NCBI GenBank assembly: GCA_017860725.1
Contig: JAGDMX010000088.1
Span: 1 to 8,160 of the forward strand
Length of the DNA stretch: 8,160 nt
From: Chloroflexota bacterium
GTDB taxonomy: Bacteria > Chloroflexota > Anaerolineae > Anaerolineales > UBA4823
Direction: 5' to 3'
Positions 1 to 6,795 of the stretch are shown here, one piece after another (the stretch's first letter is position 1; each line of letters begins with the position of its first letter). The position numbers were made by a program, and so were the translations under genes. The notes beneath the pieces were generated by a model, which was not told the origin of the DNA, did no database searches, and saw nothing but the letters and a program-made list of their open reading frames with translations.

Positions 1-954
1 CTTATCCGCTACCCGCTGTACCTCAGCCCGGTTGGCCTCAGCCGCCTCGACCATCTGGATCACCCGCCCGAAGGTTGTGTCTTTTCCGGTGTGAGCCGCG
101 CGCAATTGCAGGTTGCCCAGACTGGCCAGCGTGGCTGCGAAGACTGTGGAACCGGGTCCAACCTCAACTGGCAAGCTTTCCCCGGTGATAGTAGCTTGAT
201 CGATGGTGGCATATCCAGACAAGACTTCTCCATCCACAGGGATGATCTCGCCTGGACGGACAATCACGATATCCCCGCTGGATACCTGTTCGACAGGCAC
301 CTCAACCTCATCATTATCGCGCAGCAGACGGGCGGTGCGGGGCGCCATGCTGTTGAGATCTTTAACGGCGCGACGGGCTTTCTCGGCGGTAAAATGCTCC
401 ACGTAGTTTCCAAGGCGCATGAAAAAGGTAACGACAATGGCGGTTGCCCATTCTCCAGCCAGAATAGCTGCCAGAATCCCTACTGTCATCAATGTATGGG
501 CGATCACCTGACCGTTGAGTGTTGCCCTGATGACGTTGCGGAATACTGGAAAGCCGATCAGCACCACGATCGTCAGACTAATTGGCCAGGGGATGTTACT
601 GGTGATGGCTGAGAATAAACCAAGCCCTTCGCCGATCACCACCACGAACAACACCACGCTGAAGACTACTCCAAACAGGGTCAGGATGGAACGAGCCAAG
701 GCAGGGGACACAGGATTTTGAGAGGCCTCGGATCCATCTTCTGGGACGGCGTAACCGGCATTGGCCACTGCCTTGCGTATAGTCTCAAGATCGACCTCTC
801 CAGGATAATGCTGGATGACGGCTTTCTCAGAGCCCAGGAATACCTCAACGGACTCAACTCCTGGCAAACTGGCGATGGCATGCTGCACGTGACGGGTGCA
901 GTCGGCGCAATCCATGCCCTGGATTGGGATTTCTAAAGTCATTGTTTTTTCCAT
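1..954 (-). CDS. Heavy-metal-translocating P1B-type ATPase, N-terminal part (cut by window edge)
   Basis: Open in frame from the ATG at 954 to base 1 (318 codons, no stop), so the C-terminal half is outside the window. Residues 8-70 form a heavy-metal-associated (HMA) domain with the metal-binding motif GMDCADC (Cys16, Cys19). Hydrophobic segments follow at about 88-115, 121-142 and 151-180. The actuator domain then carries the P-type ATPase dephosphorylation loop TGES (257-260) in ITGESLPVE. The CPx membrane motif, the phosphorylated DKTGT and the nucleotide-binding domain lie beyond the edge. Family knowledge: these are inner-membrane pumps exporting Cu+, Zn2+, Cd2+ or Pb2+. The Asp before CxxC is more typical of Zn/Cd/Pb (ZntA/CadA-like) than Cu pumps, but the deciding motifs are missing. 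The start is uncertain: ATG 954 has no Shine-Dalgarno but sits 6 nt below a TACAAT box, while ATG 942 is preceded by a weak GGA. Confidence 0.93.
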   Translation of the reverse strand, partial: MEKTMTLEIPIQGMDCADCTRHVQHAIASLPGVESVEVFLGSEKAVIQHYPGEVDLETIRKAVANAGYAVPEDGSEASQNPVSPALARSILTLFGVVFSVVLFVVVIGEGLGLFSAITSNIPWPISLTIVVLIGFPVFRNVIRATLNGQVIAHTLMTVGILAAILAGEWATAIVVTFFMRLGNYVEHFTAEKARRAVKDLNSMAPRTARLLRDNDEVEVPVEQVSSGDIVIVRPGEIIPVDGEVLSGYATIDQATITGESLPVEVGPGSTVFAATLASLGNLQLRAAHTGKDTTFGRVIQMVEAAEANRAEVQRVADK

Positions 955-960
955 GGGACT

Positions 961-966
961 ATTGTA
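961..966 (-). promoter_or_regulatory. Possible -10 box of the metal ATPase gene
   Basis: On the minus strand TACAAT ends 6 nt before the ATG at 954. That spacing would start the transcript at or next to the start codon, giving a leaderless or near-leaderless mRNA. This fits the absence of a Shine-Dalgarno. No good -35 hexamer is visible; that region falls in the terminator hairpin at 975-1008. The call rests on one hexamer and its position. Confidence 0.3.
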
Positions 967-974
967 ATAGAAAC

Positions 975-1008
975 AATCCCCTTCTCCGAGACTTAAGAGA
1001 AGGGGATT
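975..1008 (-). terminator. Intrinsic terminator of the nucleoside-transporter operon
   Basis: Perfect 12-bp inverted repeat: arm 975-986 (AATCCCCTTCTC) and arm 997-1008 (GAGAAGGGGATT), with a 10-nt loop. On the minus strand it starts 31 nt after the stop codon of the last permease and is followed by the moderately T-rich GTTTCTATT. The stem is strong but the U-tract imperfect, so termination may be partial. It separates the importer operon from the metal ATPase gene. Confidence 0.65.
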
Positions 1009-1039
1009 TAGTGAGCGATAATCTATTTGGCAGAAACTG

Positions 1040-2332
1040 TTACAAGGATTCCTTCTCGTAAGGTACGCCGTCAGCGGCAGGCGTCCTGGCGCGGCCGACC
1101 ACGCCTGCCAGGACGATCATGGTGACGATATACGGCGTCATGAGCAGGAGTTCTGAAGGGATTTGCACTCCCAGGATAGCCAGCTTGGAGGCCAGCGAGT
1201 CAGCAAAGCCGAACAGCAGGCTCCCTCCGAATGCCCCCACTGGAATCCAGTTGCCAAAGATCATGGCTGCCAGGGAGATGAAGCCACGTCCTGCGGTCAT
1301 CACTTCATCAAAGCCGCCCACTGAACCAATCGAGAAGTAGGCTCCAGCAAAGCCAGCCACCATCGATCCGAGCAGCACGGATATGTAGCGCGTGCGGAAG
1401 ACGTTGATACCCAGTGTGTCGGCTGCCCGCGGGTACTCACCTACGCTGCGCATGCGCAATCCCCAGCGTGTCTTAAACAAACCGAACTGGAGCAGCGCCA
1501 GGAGCAGAAACATGGCATACACAAACATATTCTGGTCGAACAAGATACCACCGAAGAAGGGGATTTTGGAGAGGACAGGTATGGCGTAGGGTTGGAAAGT
1601 GCCGGGGTTGTTTAATTGCAGCTGATAGACCTGTAAAAACTTCGACGAGATGTAGGAAGTCATGCCGATCGAGAAAATGTTGATGGCTGTGCCGGAAATG
1701 ATCTGGTCGGTTTTATATTTGATCGATAACACGCCATGGATCAACCCCAGGAGTGCCCCGGCGGCAACGCCAGCCGCCAGGCCGATCCACAGGCTGCCAG
1801 AGACGCTGGCAAACAACGATGCGACCATGGCGCCCATTAACATCATCCCCTCAATGGCAATATTGACCACCCCGGCGCGTTCGCACAAGATTCCAGAAAG
1901 CGCTCCCAGGGTGAGCGGAACTGCCTTGAGCAGGGTGGTGTTGAGCAGGCCGGCAAAATTGATGGATTTGCCCGCGGCCGCCCACGTCAGGAAACTAATC
2001 ACAAAAGCGGCTACCACACCGCCCAGCACCAGATTAGTATATTTCCCGAAACCATCTTTACGCACCAGTTGGACAACGCCAAGCACGCCGCAGACCACTG
2101 CCAGGATATTGAGCGTCGCCAGGGTTGGTACGGTCAAATCTGGAATTGAGGCAACCTGCCCGCCGGTGGTCATGCCGAATTTGGTATAAGTGCCAGCTTC
2201 GACATCCCGGCTGAAGAGGAACCAGATCCCAAAACCAATCACCAGGAATATGATGCCCATAACCCGCTGGCGGGTTGGAGAGGCAACTTTGATTTCGCGC
2301 TTTACGGTAGGGGTTGTAGTCGTAGTTGTCAT
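1040..2332 (-). CDS. nupQ: Nucleoside ABC transporter permease, NupQ-like (BPD_transp_2)
   Basis: A 430-residue integral membrane protein, one of two permeases predicted to form the channel of a nucleoside importer. The family core starts near residue 124. It includes ERAGVVNIAIEGMMLMGA (151-168), the hallmark of the sugar/nucleoside-type BPD_transp_2 permeases. A cytoplasmic loop, RMRSVGEYPRAADTLGIN (293-310), corresponds to the ATPase-coupling helix. Roughly eight to nine hydrophobic segments fill the rest. Compared with Bacillus NupQ (about 320 residues) there are roughly 110 extra N-terminal residues: a Thr-rich head (MTTTTTTP) and three further hydrophobic segments (about 24-40, 70-90, 98-120). 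The ATG at 2332 lies 3 nt after the upstream permease stop. It has a strong Shine-Dalgarno, GGGGAGGGG (2341-2349), 8 nt away inside that gene, so the two are translationally linked. Last gene of the operon; symbol given by analogy of order and sequence. Confidence 0.92.
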   Translation of the reverse strand: MTTTTTTPTVKREIKVASPTRQRVMGIIFLVIGFGIWFLFSRDVEAGTYTKFGMTTGGQVASIPDLTVPTLATLNILAVVCGVLGVVQLVRKDGFGKYTNLVLGGVVAAFVISFLTWAAAGKSINFAGLLNTTLLKAVPLTLGALSGILCERAGVVNIAIEGMMLMGAMVASLFASVSGSLWIGLAAGVAAGALLGLIHGVLSIKYKTDQIISGTAINIFSIGMTSYISSKFLQVYQLQLNNPGTFQPYAIPVLSKIPFFGGILFDQNMFVYAMFLLLALLQFGLFKTRWGLRMRSVGEYPRAADTLGINVFRTRYISVLLGSMVAGFAGAYFSIGSVGGFDEVMTAGRGFISLAAMIFGNWIPVGAFGGSLLFGFADSLASKLAILGVQIPSELLLMTPYIVTMIVLAGVVGRARTPAADGVPYEKESL

Positions 2333-2335
2333 AGT

Positions 2336-3631
2336 TTAGTCCCCTCCCCAGCTGCTTACCATGATGCCTTCTTCGCCTTCTGGAGGCGGTTTGAGGCGAT
2401 AAATGGTTCGGATGATGGCTGGAGCTGCGACAAAGACCAGGACAAATGCCTGGACGATTGAGATAATATCAATGGGTATGCCAGTTGCCAACATCATACT
2501 GGTTGCCCCATTGCGCAATGCGCCGAACAGCAGCGCAGCCAGGACGACACCCAGCGGGTGGCTCTTCCCCATCAGGGCGATGGCGATACTGTCAAAACCG
2601 TAGCCAGATGAAAAGGCCATTGCCAGATTGTAGTTGACACCCAGGACCTCATTGCCGCCGGCCATCCCGGCCAGGGCGCCCGCCAGGGTCATGCCCAGAA
2701 TGATCGCCAGCGGTACGTTCATCCCGGCATATCGGGCAGCATGCAGATTAGCGCCCACAGACCGCAGATAGAAGCCCCATTCAGTCTTGAATAAGAACCA
2801 CCAGACCAGCCAGGCCATGCCCAGAGCGATTATAAAACCCAGGTGGAGGCGGATAGGGTCATCAAAGAAGCGGGTCAATTTGGCGCTGTCCATGATCGTA
2901 GGGCTTACCGGGTTGAAGGAATCAGGCCGTTGCATGGGGCCGGTCAGCAAATAGTCGCTCAAGCGAAAGGCAATGTAGTTCAACATAATGGTGTTGATGA
3001 CTTCATGTGCCCCGGTTTTGGCTTTCAACCAACCGGGGATAAAGCCCCAAAATGCGCCGCCCAATGCGCCGGCCAGGAAAGTCAGCGGTATGTGAATCAA
3101 GGCGGGCAAGCCGGTTATCGAGTACCCCACGAAGGCGGCAAAGATGGCGCCCATGAAGATCTGGCCTTCGGCGCCGATATTGAACAATCCCACCCGGAAA
3201 CCCAGGGCGACAGATAAGCCTCCAAAAATATATGGAGTGGCTGCCACCAGGCTTTCCGTCAATGGGTATAAGGCTTCGCGCAGGGCTTCGGGATCCAGGT
3301 TGATGATTGCGGAAATAATCTCTTTAGGCGAGCCGATAGCGCCGACGAATAGAGCACTGTAGGCTGTAACAACAATATCCCAGGCCTCTTTCAAGCCTGC
3401 GATCGGCGAGATACTCCACGCTGCATAAAAAGATTCGGAGGTCAGAACAATGAAAACGGCGCCCAACAGAAGACCAGTAAAGACCGCCAGGGCCGGGATG
3501 GCGATAGCCTGACCAATGCCTCTCCAGCGGGAACGCTGTTTTGGCGGGGGTTTACTGATTTCTTCCAGAAAAATTTCACTGGCGGACTGCTTCGGTGGAC
3601 CTTCCTTTGGGTTGGATTTCTCATTGGTCAT
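2336..3631 (-). CDS. nupP: Nucleoside ABC transporter permease, NupP-like (BPD_transp_2)
   Basis: A 431-residue membrane permease, partner of the next permease in forming the translocation path. Residues 1-38 are polar, Pro/Lys-rich and presumably cytoplasmic. Hydrophobic segments begin at about 41-64. The family motif GFRVGLFNIGAEGQIFMGA is at 144-162, the EVINTIMLNYIA segment at 210-221, and the probable ATPase-coupling loop LRSVGANLHAARYAGMN at 289-305. The tail after about 412 is again polar. Bacillus NupP is nearer 350 residues, so both ends are longer here. I chose the ATG at 3631 over the in-frame GTG at 3640. The ATG has AAGGTG (3638-3643) 6 nt upstream, and that Shine-Dalgarno would overlap the GTG. 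The gene starts 42 nt below the ATPase stop and ends 3 nt before the next permease. Confidence 0.92.
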   Translation of the reverse strand: MTNEKSNPKEGPPKQSASEIFLEEISKPPPKQRSRWRGIGQAIAIPALAVFTGLLLGAVFIVLTSESFYAAWSISPIAGLKEAWDIVVTAYSALFVGAIGSPKEIISAIINLDPEALREALYPLTESLVAATPYIFGGLSVALGFRVGLFNIGAEGQIFMGAIFAAFVGYSITGLPALIHIPLTFLAGALGGAFWGFIPGWLKAKTGAHEVINTIMLNYIAFRLSDYLLTGPMQRPDSFNPVSPTIMDSAKLTRFFDDPIRLHLGFIIALGMAWLVWWFLFKTEWGFYLRSVGANLHAARYAGMNVPLAIILGMTLAGALAGMAGGNEVLGVNYNLAMAFSSGYGFDSIAIALMGKSHPLGVVLAALLFGALRNGATSMMLATGIPIDIISIVQAFVLVFVAAPAIIRTIYRLKPPPEGEEGIMVSSWGGD

Positions 3632-3637
3632 ATGCAG

Positions 3638-3643
3638 CACCTT
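3638..3643 (-). promoter_or_regulatory. Shine-Dalgarno deciding the start of the first permease
   Basis: AAGGTG on the minus strand, 6 nt before the ATG at 3631. It overlaps the alternative GTG at 3640, which has no good site of its own, so the ATG is the better start. Confidence 0.6.
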
Positions 3644-3673
3644 TATCGCAGTGATTTAATGGTATTGGGTTGA

Positions 3674-5194
3674 TCAGGCGGCTGGTTGGGTGATCCCGGC
3701 CATTAACAGGCCAACTTGTTCCTTTGTGACGGCCTGGGCGGGCATCACATCGACGATCTTGCCGCGATACATGACCGCGATGCGGTCAGAGAGGCCCATA
3801 ATTTCATCGAGCTCGGTGGATACCAGCAAAATGGCGGTGCCTTGGTCACGTTTTTCAATGATCCGACGATGGATATATTCAATCGAACCCACATCCAAAC
3901 CGCGGGTTGGTTGAGAAGCTACCAGCAGCTTGATCGGGCGGGAGAACTCGCGGGCCACGATCACTTTTTGCTGGTTGCCGCCGGAGAGTGCGCCGGCTTT
4001 GGTCATCGCTCCTGGGGTGCGAATATCAAAATCTTTAATCAACTGGTTGGCATTCTCGAGAATTTTGTCAGCCTGTAAGACTACCCCCTTTGAGAACGGT
4101 GCCTGGTAATAAGTGTTTAGGATCAGGTTATCCGCCACGGGGAAGGGAAGCACCAGGCCATCTTTTTGGCGATCTTCAGGGACATGCGCCACGCCCTGCT
4201 CAGTGATCTGGCGCGGGGTGCTGTTGGTAAGATCTTCATCTGTGATTACGATCTTGCCGGATGTTGAGAGGCGCAGGCCAGTAATAGCTTCGACCAGTTC
4301 TGTCTGCCCGTTACCTTGCACCCCGGCTATGCCCAGCACTTCCCCTTCCATCACTTCAAAGGATACACCGTCTACTGCCAGCTGATGGCGGTCATCCAGC
4401 ACCATCAAGTCCTTGACTTCTAACACGCGCTGGCCAGGTCGGCCGGGTTCTTTATCGACTTCCAGGTCTACCTGGCGCCCCACCATCATTTCCGCCAGTT
4501 GGTTCTGGTCAGCTTCTTGTGGCGTGGTGGCGCCAACCACTTTCCCGCGCCGGATGACGGTGATCTGATCGGCGATCTCAAGCACTTCTTTTAGCTTATG
4601 GGTGATGAAGATGATCGATTTGCCCTTCTCCACCAGGGAGCGCATGATCTTGATCAGCTCTTCCACTTCCTGGGGAGTTAAAACTGCACTGGGCTCATCC
4701 AGGATCAGGATATCCGCTTCGCGATAGAGCAGCTTGATAATCTCTACTCGTTGCTGGACGCCGACCGGCAGGTCTTCGACGTAGGCGTCCGGGTCGACTT
4801 GCAGGTTATATTGCTCAGATATCTGGCGGATTTTTGCGGCAACGGTTTTGCGATCCAGGATTCCACCAGCGCGGACATCTTCGTCGCCCAGCATGACGTT
4901 TTCCGTGACCGTGAAGACCGGGATGAGCATGAAGTGCTGGTGAACCATGCCGATTCCAGAGGCGATGGCATCGCTTGGGGAATGCACCTTGATTTGTTTG
5001 CCCTGTACCCAAATTTCCCCCTCGTCGGGCTGGTACAAACCATACAGGATATTCATTAATGTGGTTTTGCCGGCGCCATTTTCCCCCAGTAAAGCATGGA
5101 TTTGGCCCTCTTCCAACGTCAGGTCAATGTGATCGTTGGCAAGCACGCCCGGGAAACGCTTGGTGATCCCTTTGAGTTCGAGAACGGGTGCCAT
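3674..5194 (-). CDS. nupO: Nucleoside ABC transporter ATP-binding protein, tandem ABC domains (NupO-like)
   Basis: A 506-residue cytoplasmic ATPase with two fused ABC domains, predicted to power the adjacent permease pair. Domain 1: Walker A GENGAGKTT (37-45, Lys43), Q-loop Gln86, signature LPVGVQQ (142-148, replacing LSGGQ), Walker B ILILDEP with Glu167, switch His199. Domain 2: Walker A is GVQGNGQTEL (291-300) without the lysine. Its signature LSGGNQQ (403-409) is intact. Walker B reads LLVASQPTRGLD, with Gln428 in place of the catalytic Glu, and the switch His is Thr/Ser (VSTEL). Family knowledge: such asymmetry, with one functional composite site, is usual in the RbsA/NupO class, so it is not decay. 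The ATG at 5194 has GGAGGT (5207-5212) 12 nt upstream, a rather long spacing. An AT-rich leader with TATAAG (5242-5247) could hold a weak promoter, but no -35 is convincing. Otherwise transcription comes by read-through from the receptor gene. Confidence 0.96.
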   Translation of the reverse strand: MAPVLELKGITKRFPGVLANDHIDLTLEEGQIHALLGENGAGKTTLMNILYGLYQPDEGEIWVQGKQIKVHSPSDAIASGIGMVHQHFMLIPVFTVTENVMLGDEDVRAGGILDRKTVAAKIRQISEQYNLQVDPDAYVEDLPVGVQQRVEIIKLLYREADILILDEPSAVLTPQEVEELIKIMRSLVEKGKSIIFITHKLKEVLEIADQITVIRRGKVVGATTPQEADQNQLAEMMVGRQVDLEVDKEPGRPGQRVLEVKDLMVLDDRHQLAVDGVSFEVMEGEVLGIAGVQGNGQTELVEAITGLRLSTSGKIVITDEDLTNSTPRQITEQGVAHVPEDRQKDGLVLPFPVADNLILNTYYQAPFSKGVVLQADKILENANQLIKDFDIRTPGAMTKAGALSGGNQQKVIVAREFSRPIKLLVASQPTRGLDVGSIEYIHRRIIEKRDQGTAILLVSTELDEIMGLSDRIAVMYRGKIVDVMPAQAVTKEQVGLLMAGITQPAA

Positions 5195-5323
5195 GGTGGT
5201 TTGCCGACCTCCAGTGAAGATGGGATCTATACGAAAAGTTGCTTATAAAAATTTTACCATGAAACCATGCCAGGAGAACATAAAAGGTGCGGGAAAGCAG
5301 GGCTGTTCTTTCGTCTAAGCATC

Positions 5324-5356
5324 AAAAAAGAGCCAGCGTTTTTGAGCGCTGGCTCT
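5324..5356 (-). terminator. Rho-independent terminator after the substrate-binding protein gene
   Basis: Arms AGAGCCAGCG (5329-5338) and CGCTGGCTCT (5347-5356) form a perfect 10-bp stem with an 8-nt loop. On the minus strand it is followed directly by T6 (5329-5324). It lies 33 nt below the receptor stop codon and 130 nt above the ATPase start. Its position between receptor and translocator genes suggests attenuation that leaves the receptor in excess. Confidence 0.9.
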
Positions 5357-5362
5357 CCTAAC

Positions 5363-5382
5363 TTACTCAATCTAACTCAATC
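5363..5382. repeat. Short tandem 10-bp duplication
   Basis: TTACTCAATC followed at once by TAACTCAATC (9 of 10 identical), just past the receptor stop codon. Probably replication slippage in non-coding sequence; no function visible. Confidence 0.45.
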
Positions 5383-5389
5383 ACCTGAT

Positions 5390-6550
5390 TTAGGGTGAAG
5401 TCGGGATATTGCCGGCGATGATCTCGGCAGCGATTGTCTCCAGCTCAGCCTTGAGCTCGGCTGGAACCAGGGAGTCGGCGTCATGGAAGGGGGCCAGACC
5501 AACGCCGCCATTCTCCAGGGTGCCCACGATCACGCCACCTGCGAAGGTGCCTTCCATAGCAGCCTGGATAGCGCCCTTGGTGGTGATGTTCATGTTCTTG
5601 AGCACGGAGGTCAGGACGATGTCCTTGTAGTCCGGCACGGTCTCGTACCAGTCAGCGTCCACGCCGATGACCCACGCATTGCCGCGTTCCTTGACGGCGG
5701 CGGCAGTGCCTTCGCCAACCGGGCCAGCCACGGGCATGATGATGTCGGCGCCTTCATCGATGAAGGACAGGCCCAGGGTGCGGCCGTCTTCCTTGCTCTC
5801 GAAGTTGCCGGTGAAGGAGCCGGTCTGGGTAGCCGGGTCCCAGCCGAGCACCTCAACTGCGGTGCCCTTCTGCTGGTTGTAGTACTGCACGCCCAGGGCG
5901 AAACCGTCCATGAAGACGGTGACGGTGGGGATCTGGATGCCGCCGAAGGTGGCGACCTTGCCGGTCTTGGTCATGCCAGCGGCTGCATAGCCAGCCAGGA
6001 AGGCAGCTTCGTCGGTGGTGAACACCTGACCGAGCACATTGGGCAGCACCGGGTCATAGGCGTAGTCAACGATGGAGAACATCATGTCGGGGTAGGTTGT
6101 GGAAGCCGCGGCGGTGGCGTCGCCCAGCAGGAAGCCGACGGTGATGATGATATTGCAGCCCTCGTCAACGAAGGCCTTGAGGTTCTTCTCGTAGTCGGTC
6201 TGCTGCTGGCTTTCCAGGTACTTGCCCTCGATGCCGAACTCAGCCATGGCTTCTTCGACGCCTTTCCAGGCGGTGGCGTTGAAGGACTTGTCGTCGATAC
6301 CGCCGGTGTCAGTCACCTGGCAGGCCTTGAAGACAGCCGGAGGTTCAGTGGCGGGTGGTTCGGTGGCGGGCGGTTCGGTCGGTTCCGGGGGTACCTCAGT
6401 CGGTACCTCAGTTGGCTCCGGGGGGGCCTCGGTCGGCACCGCGGTCGGTTCAACGGGCGCTGCAGTTGGGGTTGCGGCCGGGGCGCAAGCGCCCAGCACC
6501 ATGGCGGCCACGATCAGGATGGCCAACAACGAAAACAGTTTCTTTGTCAT
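5390..6550 (-). CDS. nupN: BMP-family nucleoside-binding lipoprotein (importer receptor)
   Basis: A 386-residue lipoprotein of the BMP/PnrA family, the extracytoplasmic receptor that hands (deoxy)nucleosides to the permeases. It has a lipoprotein signal peptide with lipobox LGAC (19-22, Cys22 lipidated). A linker of about 50 residues (23-72) made almost only of Pro, Thr, Glu, Ala and Val follows. The binding domain opens with the family signature VTDTGGIDDKSFN (79-91), whose Asp and Asn residues contact the nucleoside in known members. EAAFLAGYAA and the GVDADWYETVPDYKD segment with the following LTSVLKN also fit BMP. The ATG at 6550 is preferred to the in-frame TTG at 6565: it has GGAGAG (6558-6563) 7 nt upstream and gives a normal signal peptide. 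First gene of the importer operon, with its own terminator at 5324-5356. The exact nucleoside cannot be read from sequence; other BMP ligands (for example autoinducer-like or sugar-derived) cannot be excluded. Confidence 0.94.
   Translation of the reverse strand: MTKKLFSLLAILIVAAMVLGACAPAATPTAAPVEPTAVPTEAPPEPTEVPTEVPPEPTEPPATEPPATEPPAVFKACQVTDTGGIDDKSFNATAWKGVEEAMAEFGIEGKYLESQQQTDYEKNLKAFVDEGCNIIITVGFLLGDATAAASTTYPDMMFSIVDYAYDPVLPNVLGQVFTTDEAAFLAGYAAAGMTKTGKVATFGGIQIPTVTVFMDGFALGVQYYNQQKGTAVEVLGWDPATQTGSFTGNFESKEDGRTLGLSFIDEGADIIMPVAGPVGEGTAAAVKERGNAWVIGVDADWYETVPDYKDIVLTSVLKNMNITTKGAIQAAMEGTFAGGVIVGTLENGGVGLAPFHDADSLVPAELKAELETIAAEIIAGNIPTSP
6342..6413 (-). repeat. In-frame tandem repeats encoding the Pro/Thr/Glu linker
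   Basis: Inside the receptor gene, 15-bp units begin at 6342 and 6357 (GGTTCaGTGGCGGGt, GGTTCgGTGGCGGGc), with a third partial unit from 6372. A 12-bp unit GGTACCTCAGTY occurs twice (6390-6401, 6402-6413). They encode the PPATE and TEVP-type repeats of the linker between lipid anchor and binding domain. All are multiples of three, so slippage would change linker length without breaking the frame. Confidence 0.75.
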
Positions 6551-6795
6551 GCGATTTCTCTCCAAGAAAAGATTTAGGTTAAGGATCTGGACTGAAAGGG
6601 AATTACATTATCTGGATGTGATATTGTCTAAAATTATCCTCCTTCTTTTGTCTAGAATCTGATTGGTATTTCATCTTGAGGGATTAGCAGCCAACCAACT
6701 CTATCCTTCGAAGTATATCCCTGAATAATCAACTTGGCAAGTTGAGGGTAAAGTTTTAAGGATCATCGCCAATGATTGGAATAGTATAAAGGACA
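6551..6795 (-). other. Intergenic region upstream of the receptor gene
   Basis: This 245-base AT-rich stretch must hold the importer promoter and the end of the upstream lipoprotein transcript. Visible: a 7-bp, 3-nt-loop hairpin TCAACTT-GGC-AAGTTGA (6729-6745), followed on the minus strand by TTATTC, perhaps a weak terminator; a near-palindrome (6702-6717) centred on CTTCGAAG, perhaps an operator; flanking 6-bp complementary arms AGGGAT/ATCCCT (6679-6684, 6717-6722); and two direct copies of ATTATC-N(9-11)-TTGTCTA (6607-6630, 6633-6654). On the minus strand these copies place GATAAT boxes 57 and 83 nt above the ATG, but no convincing -35 pairs with them. I see no purine-riboswitch consensus. 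Confidence 0.4.

Noticed and set aside
91..612. Plus-strand ORF of 173 codons at the left end
   Set aside because: Lies opposite the continuous minus-strand P1B ATPase frame, which has HMA, transmembrane and TGES motifs.
1662..3217. Plus-strand ORFs opposite the two permeases (for example 1662-2189 and 2843-3217)
   Set aside because: Antisense shadows of GC-biased membrane-protein genes; no recognisable motifs and no ribosome binding context.
3674..4300. Decayed second ABC domain in the ATPase (no Walker A lysine, Gln for catalytic Glu)
   Set aside because: This asymmetry is normal in the tandem-domain sugar/nucleoside ATPase family, so it is not evidence of gene decay.
5483..6577. Long plus-strand ORF of 364 codons opposite the receptor gene
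   Set aside because: It mirrors the receptor gene codon for codon, is Gly/His/Val-rich without domain features, and the repeat-coded linker explains its low-complexity end. The minus-strand reading has a lipobox, a Shine-Dalgarno and BMP motifs.
6551..6795. Purine-type riboswitch upstream of the nucleoside receptor
   Set aside because: Expected from the pathway, but I could not find the three-helix core or its conserved junction bases in this stretch.
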